From contig NC_063446.1 of NCBI RefSeq assembly GCF_020379485.1, positions 10,525,597 to 10,589,596 on the forward strand: a stretch of DNA of 64,000 bases, in the 5' to 3' direction. Position numbers and translations under genes: made by a program. How positions within the stretch are numbered: position 1 is the stretch's first letter; each line of letters starts with the position of its first letter. Origin of the DNA: Brassica napus. Taxonomy: Eukaryota; Streptophyta; Magnoliopsida; Brassicales; Brassicaceae. Shown piece after piece: positions 1-13,222 of the stretch. The notes under the pieces were generated by a model. It made no database searches. It was not told the origin of the DNA and saw nothing but the letters and a program-made list of their open reading frames with translations.

Positions 1-88
1 GAAAACATAAAGCAGATAATGAAATGATACAAGAAGATTTGGTAACATGTATTATCGTTTATTTGAGAGATGTAAAGAGGAAACATAC

Positions 89-3000
89 GTCCGGAGATAC
101 ATTCTGATCCTTGTCGTCATCAATTTTGCAGAGGGTACATATTCTATACAATTGCTGAGTACTAAGAGCCTGAGAGATTAAAGAAAGAGATAAGAGAGAG
201 ATCAGAAGAGGGTGTATTCTCCAAGCACCTTTCCTTTTCTTTTTTATCTTGGAAAGGAGAGAGTAGTTACCGGGCAGAGGTTAGTGGTAAGATCATCATA
301 TGTAATTGTCGACTTTTGTTCTGTAACCTGGAAGAGGAATCAGTTGATATGTTCAGGACAAAGGAAGAAGAGAGAGTGTTTTACTGTTAATTCAAGTTTC
401 TGTAAATTTGCTTTTAAAAGAAAAGACAGACCAGGAGCACCACTGCTTGTCTTGTGTGTTTGAGTTCATCCCATGAAGACCCTACAAACTGCATTCAAGA
501 TTGCAATCAAGAGACTGAGCTGTTTGGTTACTAAGATAGGCAAATGAACTTTTACCTCTTCAGTTGCTAGGCTACACCATGCCTCTAGTTCATTTAAGAA
601 AGCATCCACCCTTTTGCCCATGTTGAATGTACAGCATTCTTGTTGCATGAGGCTGCATTAGTTTATGTTACATCTTTCAGATCAATATTTGATGGGTGGT
701 TTATACAAGGTTGATGAGGGGAGTGTAGTTTACCTGTTAAAGACTTGAACGTTGATGCCTTGGAATGTTTGGCTGAATATCTTCTGAGCAAGAAACAGAG
801 GAACCTGTAACAAGAAATTTTCTCAGAGAGGACATTTAAGTAGATACAGTTAAAATTACCCTCGAATGAAGAAGAGTTCTTACGTAGTTTTTCTGCAATG
901 TGCCGAGAAGCCGGTTCAATAGATCTATGATGCCTTGCCAAGTTTCCTCTGGTGCATTGTCTGCTGATGGTTTTGCCGGTGTATTCTCTTCAGATATCTT
1001 TGCATGTGGGTCCTCTTCAGACGGCTTTTCTGGTGAACTACCTTCAGGCAGCTTTTCTGGTGGAATCTTATCTTCAGATGGCTTTGCTGGTGAGTTCTGT
1101 TCAGATGACTGAGCTGGTAAGTCATCTGAAGAGGGCTCATTTGATGAATCTTTCAGTCCCTGAGCCATGAGTTGAGAACTAACAAGTGAGATGACCATAT
1201 CTTGCAATGATTCATGATCTTAAGAGTTACTCTCTCTCTCTTTCGTAATAGATGAAGTTTTGGTTCTTTGTACACATGTTAAAATTTTTACTTTTTTCTT
1301 AAAATTCCATTGAAAATATAATTTCAAACAAATTTTTCAATTATAAACAAAATAGTAAAAACAAAATTGGCTCCATAGTTTTTGATAAAATGAAAGTTAC
1401 CTAGATACATGAAAAACATCATCTATATTGAAACGAAAGGAGTATGATTTTTTTTCTTCAGGAAACCATATATATAGATGGGTTTACCTGAATGCATGAC
1501 AAGAGCACGGGCTCTAATTCTCTCTTCACATTCTCTTGCACTATTCCATATATCGTTTCAACGTAAGCTGTGAGCTGCTGCTTGAAAAGCAAAGCCGGAA
1601 CTTTAGCATCTACTTGTTGCACTACGTCTCCTGAAAGGCTTCCCGAAGAGGGTGAACGGAAACCCTGAGACATAGCCAGTCATGCCCCAACAAGATACGT
1701 TAAAACTTTTTAAGTTAGAGATTTTATGACCATTTTCAACATGCTATTCTTGGAGACAATGAATAATATGTTGTTACCTGTGTCATCCTACCAAAAAATG
1801 AAGTCGGCTGAGGAGGTAACCTCGGACTTGCACTGCTTGTGCTATGGTTTTTCAAGCTTCTTTGAAGCAAGAACAGTAGCGTAGATGTGTTTGTTAGCCA
1901 ATAGGTCAAATGATCATTGTCTTCCGGATTCTAGCAAAGGGACATAAAAGAAGAAACATGATGTGCGAACCATGAATGCTACAAAGCGATATACTAATAT
2001 GTAAACTTTAGGTTACCTCAATAGCAGAACCAAAAACAGGAACCATACGATCAAAGATACTGGTCTTCTCTGCTTCGAATACTTTCCAGTGTATGAGACA
2101 TTTGTATATTGTGAACGCCGCAACAGGCTTCCCATGGCTGAATCCGACCTTTTGTGAAACAAACTTGATAAGGACGTCAACGTATTCCTGCATCATCAAA
2201 AACATAACATAACTACTTAACCAATGCTTAAGAGGTATCTCACATTGTTAGTTTTTGTTTCCGTTAGGCACATTACATGGGGTTGTCGTTCAATCCGAGA
2301 TCGCCTGAAAGAAATTGTCCCAAACCTTCTTGATGGTATAGGAGCCAATGATGCCTGTAAGAAATAGCAAAGATGATTAAAAGTGTATGTAATAACAGTT
2401 CATCCAACTTGTAAGTTTGGACCACTTACATGATGTCCGTTCTCCATTGGCTTTCAAGAGGTACATGAATAGGAAGAGGTCAAGACTTTTCTTGAAGAAA
2501 ATTTATATAAAGAATATATGAGACATTGCATAGAGGGAGTTTACCGGAGGTCCTGTAAATGACATCTGAGAAGACATTTTCCGGGAAGCTGAATGAGCTA
2601 GTGCTTGCTGCCGGAGAATCTTGTCTTCTGTCTCCATGTCAGAGACCTTTTCCTCAAGCCTAAAGATAAGAAGTAAATAAGTAATGCATATATGTAGTAA
2701 CTTGATTAAGAATGGTAACTCAATGGAGCGTCACCTCGAAGTTGAATTAATCTAATACGAGTTATGTTGAATAAATTATGAGAGGATGTAGATAGACAAA
2801 CCTTTGCATGGATGTTTTTAACTCGATTAGTTTTGTCTCTGCCTCTACAACCTGCTGAAGCCTCTCTTCGCAAAGTTTACTTGCTTCCTCATACTTATTC
2901 TCTGTGTCTACAACCTTCTGAAGCCTCTCTTCACAAAGTCTACTTGCTTCCTCATACTTATTCTCTGTTTCAATTATTTTCTTTTCCAACAAATCTACCA

Positions 3001-6000
3001 GATCCTGTGGAATTTTCAATAAGTTTTAAGGGAGACATAACCCACACAAACTTGTAATGGTGAAAGGATACATTGTCTGAAAAAACTTACAAATAGTTCT
3101 TTGTTTTCAGCAGCAAGTTTTTTGGTCATTTCATTATCAATATCCTCAGTTGAACTCTCTTCTTTAATCATGTGTGCACCCTCCTTTTCCTTCTCTAACG
3201 AACTCACCAGTGCCTGAAAAGTGTCATACATCAGATCAACGACAAAAAAAAAACAATCATGAAAATATTAAAATGAGCATGATTAGAGCATATACTACAA
3301 GCTTACCTTGAGACGTTCATTCTCAGCTGCAAGATCACTCACAATCTCATAATCAGATGAAGCGCTCTCCTTCAACTGCTCTGTGATGTGTGAGCTTGTT
3401 TCGTCATGTTTTCGGTCTAAGGCATCTATTTTCTCCTCCAATGAACTGACCAACGCCTAATAAATGGTGTGTGCTTGATGAGATATATAGATTATAAAGA
3501 TTGTGTTTCAGAATCAATATCAAGAAAGCCTACCTTTAGTTGTTGATTTTCAGCTTCAAGTTTTATGATGACATCATTGTCAATGACGGGAACCTCTTGT
3601 TTTTCACTTTGCTTACCTGTTTCTTCATAGTTGGTCTCGGATTCATCAGTTTTCCTTTGTAATGAGCTCACCAACTCCTATGAAGTTATAAGGACACAAA
3701 ATCATACTACTAAAATTTTAATGTTATGTAACTTTCAACCACAATATAAAACCTTTATGGCCTTACCTTGAGATTTTCATTTTCTGCGGCAAGATCATGC
3801 GTCATCTCTAGATCCTTAGCAAGTTCTTCAAATTCTAATTGCATGTCCTGTAAAGCGGACTGCAACTTCAAGATCTCTTCGCTTTTGGTTTCTTGAGTTT
3901 CCCCCAGCTGAAGTTTCATATCATTTAAAGCTGCTTTTAATTCTTCCACTTCTTGATTTTTGGCTCCCTCAAGCTCCATCTGCATAAGTAGCCAGATCAG
4001 ATGCCTCATATCATGGTTTAAGAAAATAAAACATTCCGTGTGAAAAGCCATGTGTGACATGTACCCTCATCTGTTTCTCAAGCTCTAAGATTGAAGTGAG
4101 TTCTTTTAATTCCTTCTCTAACTTAGTATTAGTTTCTTGGAGGGCTCCTGTTTCCTTAGCAGCCTGGAATACAAAGAATATTATGACGTAGGCACATAGC
4201 TGCATGCATATGATCCAGTGAAGTTGTTGAAAAACATAAGTTTCATGGAAGGTGAAGAAAGAATGTCACCATTTTAAGCTTCCGCAATTCTCGGCGTGCA
4301 ACTTTTACTCTCCAGCCACACTGAGTGGTAATAGCTGCTTTCTTCATTCTTAAATACCGACGACGACACAGACATCTTCTGATTTGACTCTGTGGAATAA
4401 GTAACTTTTGCATGTTATTGATACTCAAAAAGAATGAAAAATTATTTGTCATAAAAAATGAGGTTTTAAAACTTGCTTGAATAATAATTGCCGCATGTCT
4501 CTTCTTCCTGTACTGAAGTTCAACTAGAGCAACCATTGCACGCAACTCAGTCTGAATATAAACAGCTGAAATACACAAATTTTTATAGGCTGTTTGACAT
4601 ATATACGTCCGCGCCTGCTTCTGAATTCTCAGAGAAGCTGCTTCTCTTCTCATGGACTCAAACTGAAGCCGCGCCATGCGCCCTGTAGTCATATGGGAGA
4701 AAGAAGCCTAATGAGACATGAAAAACTATGAAGCTAAAAATTCTTAGCACAAAATGTATTACCTCTACAAAAGGCTTGGATATCTCTTGAAGCAGACTGC
4801 AACATCATATATTTTTTACGAGATTGATAAGTTAGGACTTTTCTCTGTATGATCCTAGCTGAGTGGCCAAGAGCTTCAGAACGGTGAGCATCCAGTTCTG
4901 CCATCTGACCTGCCCTAAGAAACACCTTTGTCTTCCCTATCTGTGATTTGAAAGATAAATGTAGTGACATAAGAGTCTTGTGAAGTGTGACCGAAAGTGT
5001 AAATGGCAGTATCCTTTATTTGTTTTTTGGCCATAAAAAATAACGAACTGTAAGATAAGAATATGAAAACGCACCTGAAAACCTTTTAGCTCCACTTTTG
5101 CTAATAGCTTTTTGCAAGCATCAACTTCGTCAAAGCTTTAAACATAAACATAGGCAGAAAACGGTTTTATATGAGTCAAATCATTAACTATTATTTGCAT
5201 TGGACTAATAATTTAGATATTAATTGCGAAAGTTAATAATGGTGAATCTACCTTTTGTTTGCAGCCTCCGGGAATAAAATTCGGAACCTAGTTAAAAATT
5301 CACTGAAAGGCTTTCTAGTAGGATATCCAGCACAACTAATCCTAATGGCTTCCAAGACCCCCTGAGCTCAGAAAATGATGTAGAGGTCAAAATTTTGTTG
5401 CAGTTGCAAAAAATAAAAGCATGAGGTTCTCTGAAAATATTAAGCTTACCCCACACCTAAGTTGATGCAGAACGTTAATGTTCTCAAAAATCTCTGGCTT
5501 AAGAACGTTATTTGGTTTAACACAGCGTATGTAGTGAGGCTCTGTGGTGTTCAACGTCTCGAGTAAAGATTGTAGTTGTTGCTGTATATCATTAGTACAT
5601 GGTCAGAATCACGGTATAATGTATAAGGAGAATTTGTTGAACTTAGCATCATCAGACCTTGAATTGAGAGCCTATTGATGAGAACTTTGATGAGTTGGAG
5701 GATTCCAATCGCAATTTTGGAAACAAAGATGAGACAAAGGAGCAGTCTGAAGAGTTCATGAGAGCTTGATGTTCTCTAACAACGTAATCTTTGTTCTTGT
5801 CCAAAAACAGTTCAGTCTGATAAGTGACCTGAAATTAAACAAGAATATGGTCATCACACCAAGTTTCAAAATTTTGCCACTAACAAACATTTATAAGAAC
5901 AAGCTTCTGAGGCACTAACATCACCAGCATAATGGCATATGGTAAAGTCTGTACGAGCCAATTTTGGTTTGGTGAAACGCTTGTGGCCATTAAATGTCTG

Positions 6001-9000
6001 GTATAGCTTTTGCGCAAGTGTATCATGTGTTGATTTTGGAAACATACTGTAGAGGCAAACACAAACTCAGCCACGCATATTGAAGAAAACAAACAAGAAA
6101 TAAATAAAGTACATGATGTTTTGATACATTACCAAGCCTCATCGATAAGGGCAATAATCCCACCAGGTTTCTGATCATGAAACAATTTGGTGTTAGAAAC
6201 TAAAAATCAACATATGTCTGAAACTGGATCTCTACTAGGAAATGGATCATAGGTTCCAACACTACTCATTGTGATACTACTTACCTTTTCTATAAGATCG
6301 AGAACATCTTGATTATCAATGAACTCTATGTAACTCCAGTCAATCTCTTCTTTAGTATACTCTTCTTGCTCCATTTTGAACACATGCTGTAAAAGATAGG
6401 AACACATGCATGAATATGGATCAACGTAAAATAAGATCAATCAAGAATCAAGAATCTGAGAAGAGCACTAGTCTCCAACCTGGTTGAAATGCTGTTGCAG
6501 CTTCTCGTTTGTCAGGTTTATACAAAACTGTTCAAAGCTACAAAAATTTTGTGAAAAGAGAAAACGTTGGAATTGTAACAAAAGGATGATTACTGCTATC
6601 AGTTGAACCGCAGAAGGAACGATCAATAGTGTGAAGATTACTATTGTCAGAAACTACAAGAAAATCTTAAGTAACTTGAAAGCTAAGTTTTTTTTTTTTT
6701 TTTTTTTTTTTTAATCAACTCTAAGGTATTCATTCAGAAAGCGTATCTAGTTAAGAATCAAATCACAAAAGGATATTTAACATTTGATGAATATAAGAGC
6801 ATACCGGTTAAGCACCTGTTTGTCTTAAAACTCTCGAATCCATATATATCCAGGACTCCAATAATGTATTCTGAACTTGGGTCTTGTCCAATGGAGTTAT
6901 TGATCTTAGTCACAAGCCTGAGAGCATTAAATTTATAACCTTTTAGCAATTTAAATCTAAAGAATGACGTTAAGCCCTTCGATAAGAGTCCATTATTGTA
7001 AACCTACCAATCAAACAGTTTAGAATAGACAATCTTGGCAAGAGCATCTCTGCTTAGAGCTGCACTACCAGGATCAAGCGACTTTGTAATGCTTTCACCA
7101 CGAGTCACCATCACTCTTTTGCACAAGGAGTCTTCTAGAGCTTTCTCATCACACCTATACCAACAAAGATCAATCATGGTTCTAACTTCTGTAGAAAATA
7201 AATATGTTATTCAGATGAAGAATGTACATGAAAAGTTCAGCAGCCACTTTCAGATGGAACCGGGATTTATCGTCCTTAGGCTCTGCAGCATCTGATTCTT
7301 CTCCCTTTTCAAACTCAATGTTTCCTAAATGAAGGATAGCAGCAACTGTCCGGAAGATTGCATCCTACAAAAGTAGAATGTAAGAAGAGGTTTCCTCATT
7401 ACTGATCATGTAAAATGACCAACCAGAAAGTACCTGCTCTTCAGAACTAATCCCAACAACATCCATAGCTTTCCTCGTAGCTAGATACTCCTTGGCATCA
7501 TCAAGTGCACTCAACGAATAGCAATTCGATTGATTTAGGTAGTGAAATGTGCTTGGTTCCCCCAACTTGTACTGCTCAATTTCCTGAAAGCTAAAAGCAT
7601 TAGACATGCAGAACTTTCACATGTACTAGCTAATGTACGCATGGCCGGTTCTGGGCAAAACTGAAACATTTGCATATGACTCACAGAATTTTTGAAGAAA
7701 ATTACATAAAAATAGGCTCCCAAATTTGTATATAAAAAAATTAATAAAATATTTACTAAATCGCCTACAACCAAATCTCATGGCCGGATCTGAATGTACG
7801 CATGGAAGGGACCATAGTTACCTGTTCTGGCGCAGCGCAAAGCATGTAAAAGCAATGATAGTTTCTTTCAGGATCAGAAACTTGGCAAACTCTTGACCTC
7901 TCAAGCAAATATGTTCTAATAGCAGCTCCTGAGATTCTTCCCATATGATTGAATTGAATCTCCACAAATTTACCAAAACGACTGCAATATGAGATTTACC
8001 AATATATGTCAAGTTGTGGCTTCAACAAAATAACAAGAACAGAGAAAAATCAAGAAATGTTAAAGACAGTCCCACCTTGAATTATTGTTTTTGACGGTTT
8101 TGGCATTACCAAAAGCTTCTAAAACTGGATTTGACTGCAAATAAGTTGAGAAGAGTAAGAATACATCTATGTTTAATAAGAGAATGTAGATAGATAGTGT
8201 TTATCTACCTCCAAAACTTGCTGTTCTACGGAGCGTCCTTCACTCTGAGCTTTTCCGCCCATGAATGCAAGATACTGCATGAGCATCTTTGTGCTCTCTG
8301 TCTTCCCAGCACCGCTTTCTCCACTCACCAAGATCGCCTGGCTTACTCCCTCGTTGATCATTTTTCTAAATTTTAATGATTGTGAGTCCCCAAAAAAAAA
8401 ACAGGTAGTGCTAGTTAAAAATGGTTCATCTACAAAACAAAAACAAGAAGATAACCTGTATGCAGAATCAGCAACAGCAAAAGGATGTGGGCTTAACTCT
8501 CCAAAATCCGAGCCTTTATATTGTTCCATTATATCATTTCCGTATAGGTGTGGTAATCTTTTAAAGGGATTTACAGCTATCAGTATATTCCCTGTGTATG
8601 TCTGAAACAATTTCAAGAACAAACTAGCATTAGTTTTGCATCAATCGTGACATCAAATTATTGAAAGAAACAATGTTAAACGTTACATGCTTACATATAT
8701 TTCATTTGCATTGTACCGGGCCTTTAGATTGAGAAGAACCCCTGGTTCATGCAGATAGGCAAGCTTGGTCATGTCATCGACACCAAGTTCAGGAAACTCA
8801 GGGTCCTTGGGGTAGACAGCATTTGCCTTTGCCACAACCTATATGAAAAAAAAATATGAACATTTTATGTTCACTAGCCATCGTCAATGTAGCTTAAGAG
8901 CCAAGCAAATCTCATTGATGAAGCATAAAGGGGATAAACTAACCGTCTTGGTTTGGCAGATGACTTTGACATCATCATCGTTAGCTTCGACAACTTCTCC

Positions 9001-9135
9001 ATCTATCCAGGCATCATCTGTGTCTTCTACCCAGACGAGCGACCCCAAAGCAGCCTGATCAAAAAGGTAAGAACATGAGCAACACGAAGAAATCGCAATG
9101 CAGATTAAAGAAGAGAGTCTCTTAATTATTACCAT
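89..9135 (-). CDS. XI-D: Class XI myosin heavy chain, partial (3' end off window)
   Basis: Actin-based motor that moves organelles and vesicles along plant actin cables. About 40 exons join in frame on the minus strand. Exon 1 is only the ATG (9133-9135) and exon 2 starts at 9054 ([11 protein letters not shown]). The motor head shows the P-loop GESGAGKT (exon 8209-8365), switch I NNNSSRFG across 8076/7981 and switch II DIYGFE (6816-6917). IQ-type neck helices lie at about 4270-4940, coiled coil at 2545-4163, and the dilute-type globular tail at 89-2354 with motifs such as [13 protein letters not shown] and [10 protein letters not shown]. The last exon seen (89-169) ends at a donor, so the C-terminus lies outside the window. 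One intron (4390-4476) needs a GC donor, and the tail carries an acidic repeat insert. The paralogue assignment XI-D (At2g33240) rests mainly on gene order; other class XI members are close in sequence. Confidence 0.9.
884..1159 (-). repeat. Short acidic repeat encoded in the myosin tail
   Basis: This exon encodes a run of roughly 9-10 residue units rich in Pro, Glu, Ser and Lys, for example [28 protein letters not shown] and SEENTPAKP. It ends in a normal tail sequence, [11 protein letters not shown]. At DNA level it is a degenerate 27-30 bp minisatellite. It replaces the short Ser/Arg-rich linker found here in most class XI tails. Confidence 0.8.
1230..1442. mobile_element. Stowaway-like MITE, copy 1 (myosin intron)
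   Basis: This 213 bp AT-rich element is bounded by TA dinucleotides (1228-1229 and 1443-1444). Its inverted ends read CTCTCTCTCTCTTTCG and CGAAAGGAG. Its interior matches the element at 19786-20052 over most of its length. TA target duplication and CTCCNTCCGTTTC-type ends are Tc1/mariner (Stowaway) features. It lies in a myosin intron between exons 884-1159 and 1488-1664. Confidence 0.75.
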
Positions 9136-9863
9136 TGTTACGTCCAAATCTGGTTAGATTATCCTTGAAACATTAGAGATAATCCCTGAGAACCCAATCA
9201 GAAGGTGTTTCCCGGGAAGTTTCTCCACCATGAATCCAATGTTGAATCAGACACAAATATATCTATCACGAACGTTTCTCTCTCTCTCCCGACGTAAAAA
9301 ACAAAAGATTATGGCTACATTCAGGTTTGCAGACGAAATATCACCAACAATTAGCATAGACGTTAGTTTCCTTCAGCTTAAACCAAAAAAAAATAATTGC
9401 CCTGGAAAGCTGCAGATTCTCGCAGAAACTAATAAACTTTCTCGCGTTTTCCCTCGGATTTTCTCTCCAGTTTTTTTTTTTTTTTTATTTTGTTTTTCCC
9501 TTATTTGATGCTTCGTTTCGTCTCTCTCCCTGGAAAGAGAGGGCAGCGAATCCACGTAAGTCATTTAGCCTTTTTGATTCCTAAAATTACCCTTATTAAC
9601 CAAACCGGATTTCAATTTCGAAATTCGCCAAAACCAATCCGGTTCGATTTCAATGGAGGAGACGATGACAACGTAGCGCATTTCTGCCGTGTCTACGGCC
9701 CCTCCTTAAACCGAACTTATGCATGATTTCAATTAAACCGAACTTATTCATGATTTCAGTTAAACCGAACCGGATTTGTTAAAAATAGCTTTAAAACTTA
9801 AAAGAAGAACAGATTAATTATGAACCGTATAAAAAACCGTATGTGCCTCGATTACAGTTAACC
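9136..9863. promoter_or_regulatory. Divergent intergenic region between myosin and HAD gene
   Basis: About 730 bp separate the two divergent start codons, so both promoters must lie here. It holds CT-rich tracts near 9280, a poly-T run near 9471-9486 and a 26 bp unit repeated about twice at 9713-9765 (AAACCGAACTTAT...GATTTCA). No further gene is seen. Confidence 0.5.
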
Positions 9864-11395
9864 ATGACTTTCCTCTTATCAAGAACATTTGTTTCTCTCA
9901 CACTCAGACCTTCTTCTTCTTCTTCGATCTCCATGGCGAATCTCACCACCAACGCCAAATCTCGCCTCAGAGGCGTCGTATTCGACATGGACGGAACTCT
10001 AACGGTTCCGGTCATCGATTTCGCCGCAATGTACAGGTCCGTCTTAGGTGAAGACGAGTACAAGCGCATCAAGGCGGAGAGCCCTACCGGAATCGACATT
10101 CTTCACCACATAGAGTCGTGGAGCGTCGATAAACAGCAGAAGGCGTATGAAACTATCGCCGATTATGAGAAACAGGGAATCGATAAGCTCCAAATCATGC
10201 CCGGTGCGGATTCATCCTCCCCTCCCCTTGGATTCTTGAGATTGGTTAAGAATAGGGTTAAAGATTGAGACTTGGTAGTGTTGCAATTGATAAAGATTGA
10301 AACTTCAAAGAAAATAACATTTTTTTGAATCTTGTGATGTAAGAGAGAAGTATGTGGAGTAGTTTTGAGCTGTCATTGTCTTACTAAATCATATGTTATG
10401 CCGTTTTGAGAAGTAGTTTGAAAACTTTCATTGTCTTTCACATATGTTATGAATGTAGTTTTCCTTTGGTGGTTAGAGGTTTGATTCTCTTCTAATGTGG
10501 CGAAAACTGTGTTCCAGGGGCTGCTGAACTATGTGGCTTTCTTGATTCCAAAAAGATAAAGTATGTTTTCAGATTCTTCTCTCTATAGCTCTCTGTTTTC
10601 TGTGGCCTGTTAACCTTTAGCTTAATGTTAAGAATGCAATAAAACTCAGTGGTATGAAGATAATCAACTCGTTGTTTCAATTTTGTAGGAGGGGGCTGAT
10701 TACACGCAATGTTAAGAAGGCTATTGACATCTTCCACCAACGTTTTGAGGTATAGCATTCTTAAGCTCTTAGCTTGATCTCAGAACTAAAGACATTTTTT
10801 GTCAAATCTGTTTTACAAGCTGCCTGCCTGATTGGTTTTGCTGAGTCACTTTGTTTATCAGAAAGAAAGAGATCAGAGGCCTTCTCTAATTACTTTTCAT
10901 TGTATTAGGTTATCTTTACTCCGGCACTGGGCAGAGAGTTTCGTCCGTATAAGCCAAACCCTGACCCTTTGCTGCACATATGTTCTACATGGGATATCCC
11001 ACCTAACGAAGTCATGATGGTTGGTGACAGCTTGAAAGATGATGTGAGTGGTGGCACATGATGATAAAATCTTTATGTATAGCAAAATCTTTTAAGCAAT
11101 GCATGAGAGAAGCTTATAGATGGACCCGTCTTATGCAATTGTTTAAAGATTTGATATGCGGAAGGGATTGCATACCAACTCTCAGACTATTTCTTCCGTG
11201 TAAGTGATCTTTCTTTACTCGATTCTGCAGATAGCATGTGGGAAAGGAGCTGGAGCCTTCACATGCTTGCTAGATGAAACCGGAAGGTATGGACCAGATG
11301 ATTTTTCTGTCACCGGACTGCATCCTGATTTTAAGGTTGATTCCCTGTCCAAAATTCACAACTTATTGGAGACAAACTTCGACTTGAGCCCATAG
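9864..11395 (+). CDS. HAD superfamily hydrolase (haloacid dehalogenase-like)
   Basis: Predicted Mg2+-dependent phosphatase or phosphohydrolase of the HAD superfamily. Five exons join in phase: 9864-10203, 10518-10560, 10689-10749, 10909-11043 and 11231-11395, giving 247 residues. HAD motif I is visible as DMDGTLT with the two Asp residues. Later motifs include GLITRN (motif II region), a Lys-containing stretch at PYKPNPD (motif III) and MMVGDSLKDD (motif IV). The start at 9864 (MTFLLSRTF) follows the Arabidopsis protein (At2g33255) and gives a Ser/Arg-rich N-terminus that could be a plastid or mitochondrial transit peptide; a second in-frame Met (SISMANL) could give a shorter form. The substrate cannot be told from sequence. 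It is tail-to-tail with the IAA13 gene. Confidence 0.9.
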
Positions 11396-11977
11396 TTTCT
11401 CTTATTTTCCAAGGTTATGTCTTGTAGTCTCAATGACCAAAGTATTCTTCTACTTAGCACAAAGGCTGTAGTTTGCAGCAGAATCACTATTGTAAGAGAG
11501 ATAATGGCATTGCACAGTTTTCTATCTGTTCAGGATAGCCATAAATATTAAATGACAAGAGCTCTATTCACTGGCCAGCTTATGTTTTTTGTTGCATATG
11601 TTAAGTTTTTAACCATTTGATGATATAGAGACTTGTTTCTTGGATCAATCAGTGCAAACTCATAAAACAGAAGTTTTTGTTACAAAACCCATAGAAACAT
11701 CTTAGATAAGCTTCAAATATATACAGTGTGGTAAAAGAAATAAAGAGCATTCTCTTCCATAGTATATGATGAAATCGCAACAGTAAAAAAAAAAGACAGC
11801 AAGCAAAAAGAAAACCCTAAAGAAAAAAAAAAACTTTAGAAGAACCAAGAAGCATACACAAACTGGATAAGATCAATCTAGCTTCTGTTTCTTCCTTGTA
11901 CTTGCTCCACAAGTAACTCAGACTTGCAAAACTCCCACACAAAAAAAAACTGTAATAACGTAATGTGGAAAAAAGAG
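11396..11977. other. Tail-to-tail intergenic gap
   Basis: The 3' flanks of the HAD gene and of IAA13 meet here. AT-rich, with poly-A runs near 11786 and 11824. No coding remnant of the genes found here in Arabidopsis (recalled At2g33260-33300) could be seen. Confidence 0.5.
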
Positions 11978-13222
11978 CTAAACAGGTTTGTTTCTTTGCC
12001 TCTCCTTCGGATCTTGATGTCTTGCAGCTGCATTTATCAAGATGTTTTAGTCCAAGATTGTTATCAAACAATAAGAGAAATCAAGACGAGATAGTCTACA
12101 TACCAAGTCCATTAGCTTCAGAGGTTTTCATCACCCGAAGCCTTTTCACCGACGTGATGAACATTCTAATATGTATACAATAAAGATCAGTATAAAACAT
12201 TCATCAGAGTATAAGAGATGATAAACACATGGGTTTTAGATCTTTTTACCTCCATGGGACATCACCAACAAGCATCCAATCACCTTCCTTATCTTCATAA
12301 GTAAGTACAAACTCAGAAGATCCATCCAAAAGCCTCAACGGTTTGGTGAACTGACCGGTTAGCCCTATAGTACCTGGACTAGTGCGAAAGAACATATCTT
12401 CCAGTGTATGCGCCAAGTTCTCGTAAGAAGAATGAGCATTCAAATCAACTTTTCTTCCTATAGCAACTCCATCCATGTTCACCTTGATAAACCCAACTTG
12501 CACTTTTCCATTCACTTTCTTTGTAACATCTTTAGTCTCATCATCTTTGGCTTTCTTCTTACCATCTTCTTCTTCTTCCTTGGGTGACTTTGTGGCTTGG
12601 TTATTAACCAAACTGTTCATCCTGTGAGATCCAATAGGTGGCCATCCCACAACTTGACTGCTAACACACAAAGCAAACATCATGAATAAAGATTCAACTT
12701 TTTCAAGACTCTTCATATCAAAACAGAGCCTTTCTTACTACGCAAGTTAATTGGGTCTGTCTGAATAGCCAAATAATAACTCCTAGACAAGTTATGTAAA
12801 GGAATCAACACTGAGCTAAAACCCTTAACTTTTCCTTGAGAAACTCTGTTCTCAGAACAGAGTTTCACATCACGCATAGAGAATAAACAGTTTTCAAAGA
12901 TTATTTTCTATCAAAGTTTCTCAATTTCTGTTTCCTCTGAAACCAAAAAGCTAGGAAAGGATTAATCTTTCTTTTTTTTTTGCTTGACTTAAAAGACGAA
13001 CCTTGAACGAGGAGGAGATGCACCAGCGTAAGAAGCAGAGTCAGCAGCTCGTTTAGAGCCAACTGAAGGAAAATCTTTTGCAGTCAAAAGCCTCCCACGC
13101 TCTCCCCACGCGCCTCCACCACCTGGTTTAACAATCTTGGACGCCGTTCCACCGCCAAGACTGAGGCCTAGACCCAGTTCTAGCTCACTCTCAGCTTTCC
13201 CCATCTCAAGCTCAGTAATCAT
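11978..13222 (-). CDS. IAA13: Aux/IAA auxin-response repressor
   Basis: Short-lived nuclear repressor that binds ARF transcription factors and is degraded through TIR1/AFB when auxin is present. Four coding exons join in phase: 13222-13002, 12657-12250, 12165-12104 and 12027-11978, giving 246 residues, the normal length for IAA13. Domain I carries the EAR motif LELGLGLSL. Domain II, the degron, is intact as [12 protein letters not shown]. Domains III/IV (PB1) include [18 protein letters not shown] and [11 protein letters not shown], with basic [12 protein letters not shown] and the C-terminus QRNKPV. The exon 4 frame reads on into an intron and stops after GLGM; the true end needs the 50-base last exon. 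The start is the Met of MITELEMGK, because the longer upstream frame is not family-like. Orthology to At2g33310 is supported by position and by close similarity. Confidence 0.93.

Noticed and set aside
6690..6712. Long T-run in a myosin intron as another tail-only insertion
   Set aside because: No flanking direct repeat could be found, so it is just a homopolymer tract.
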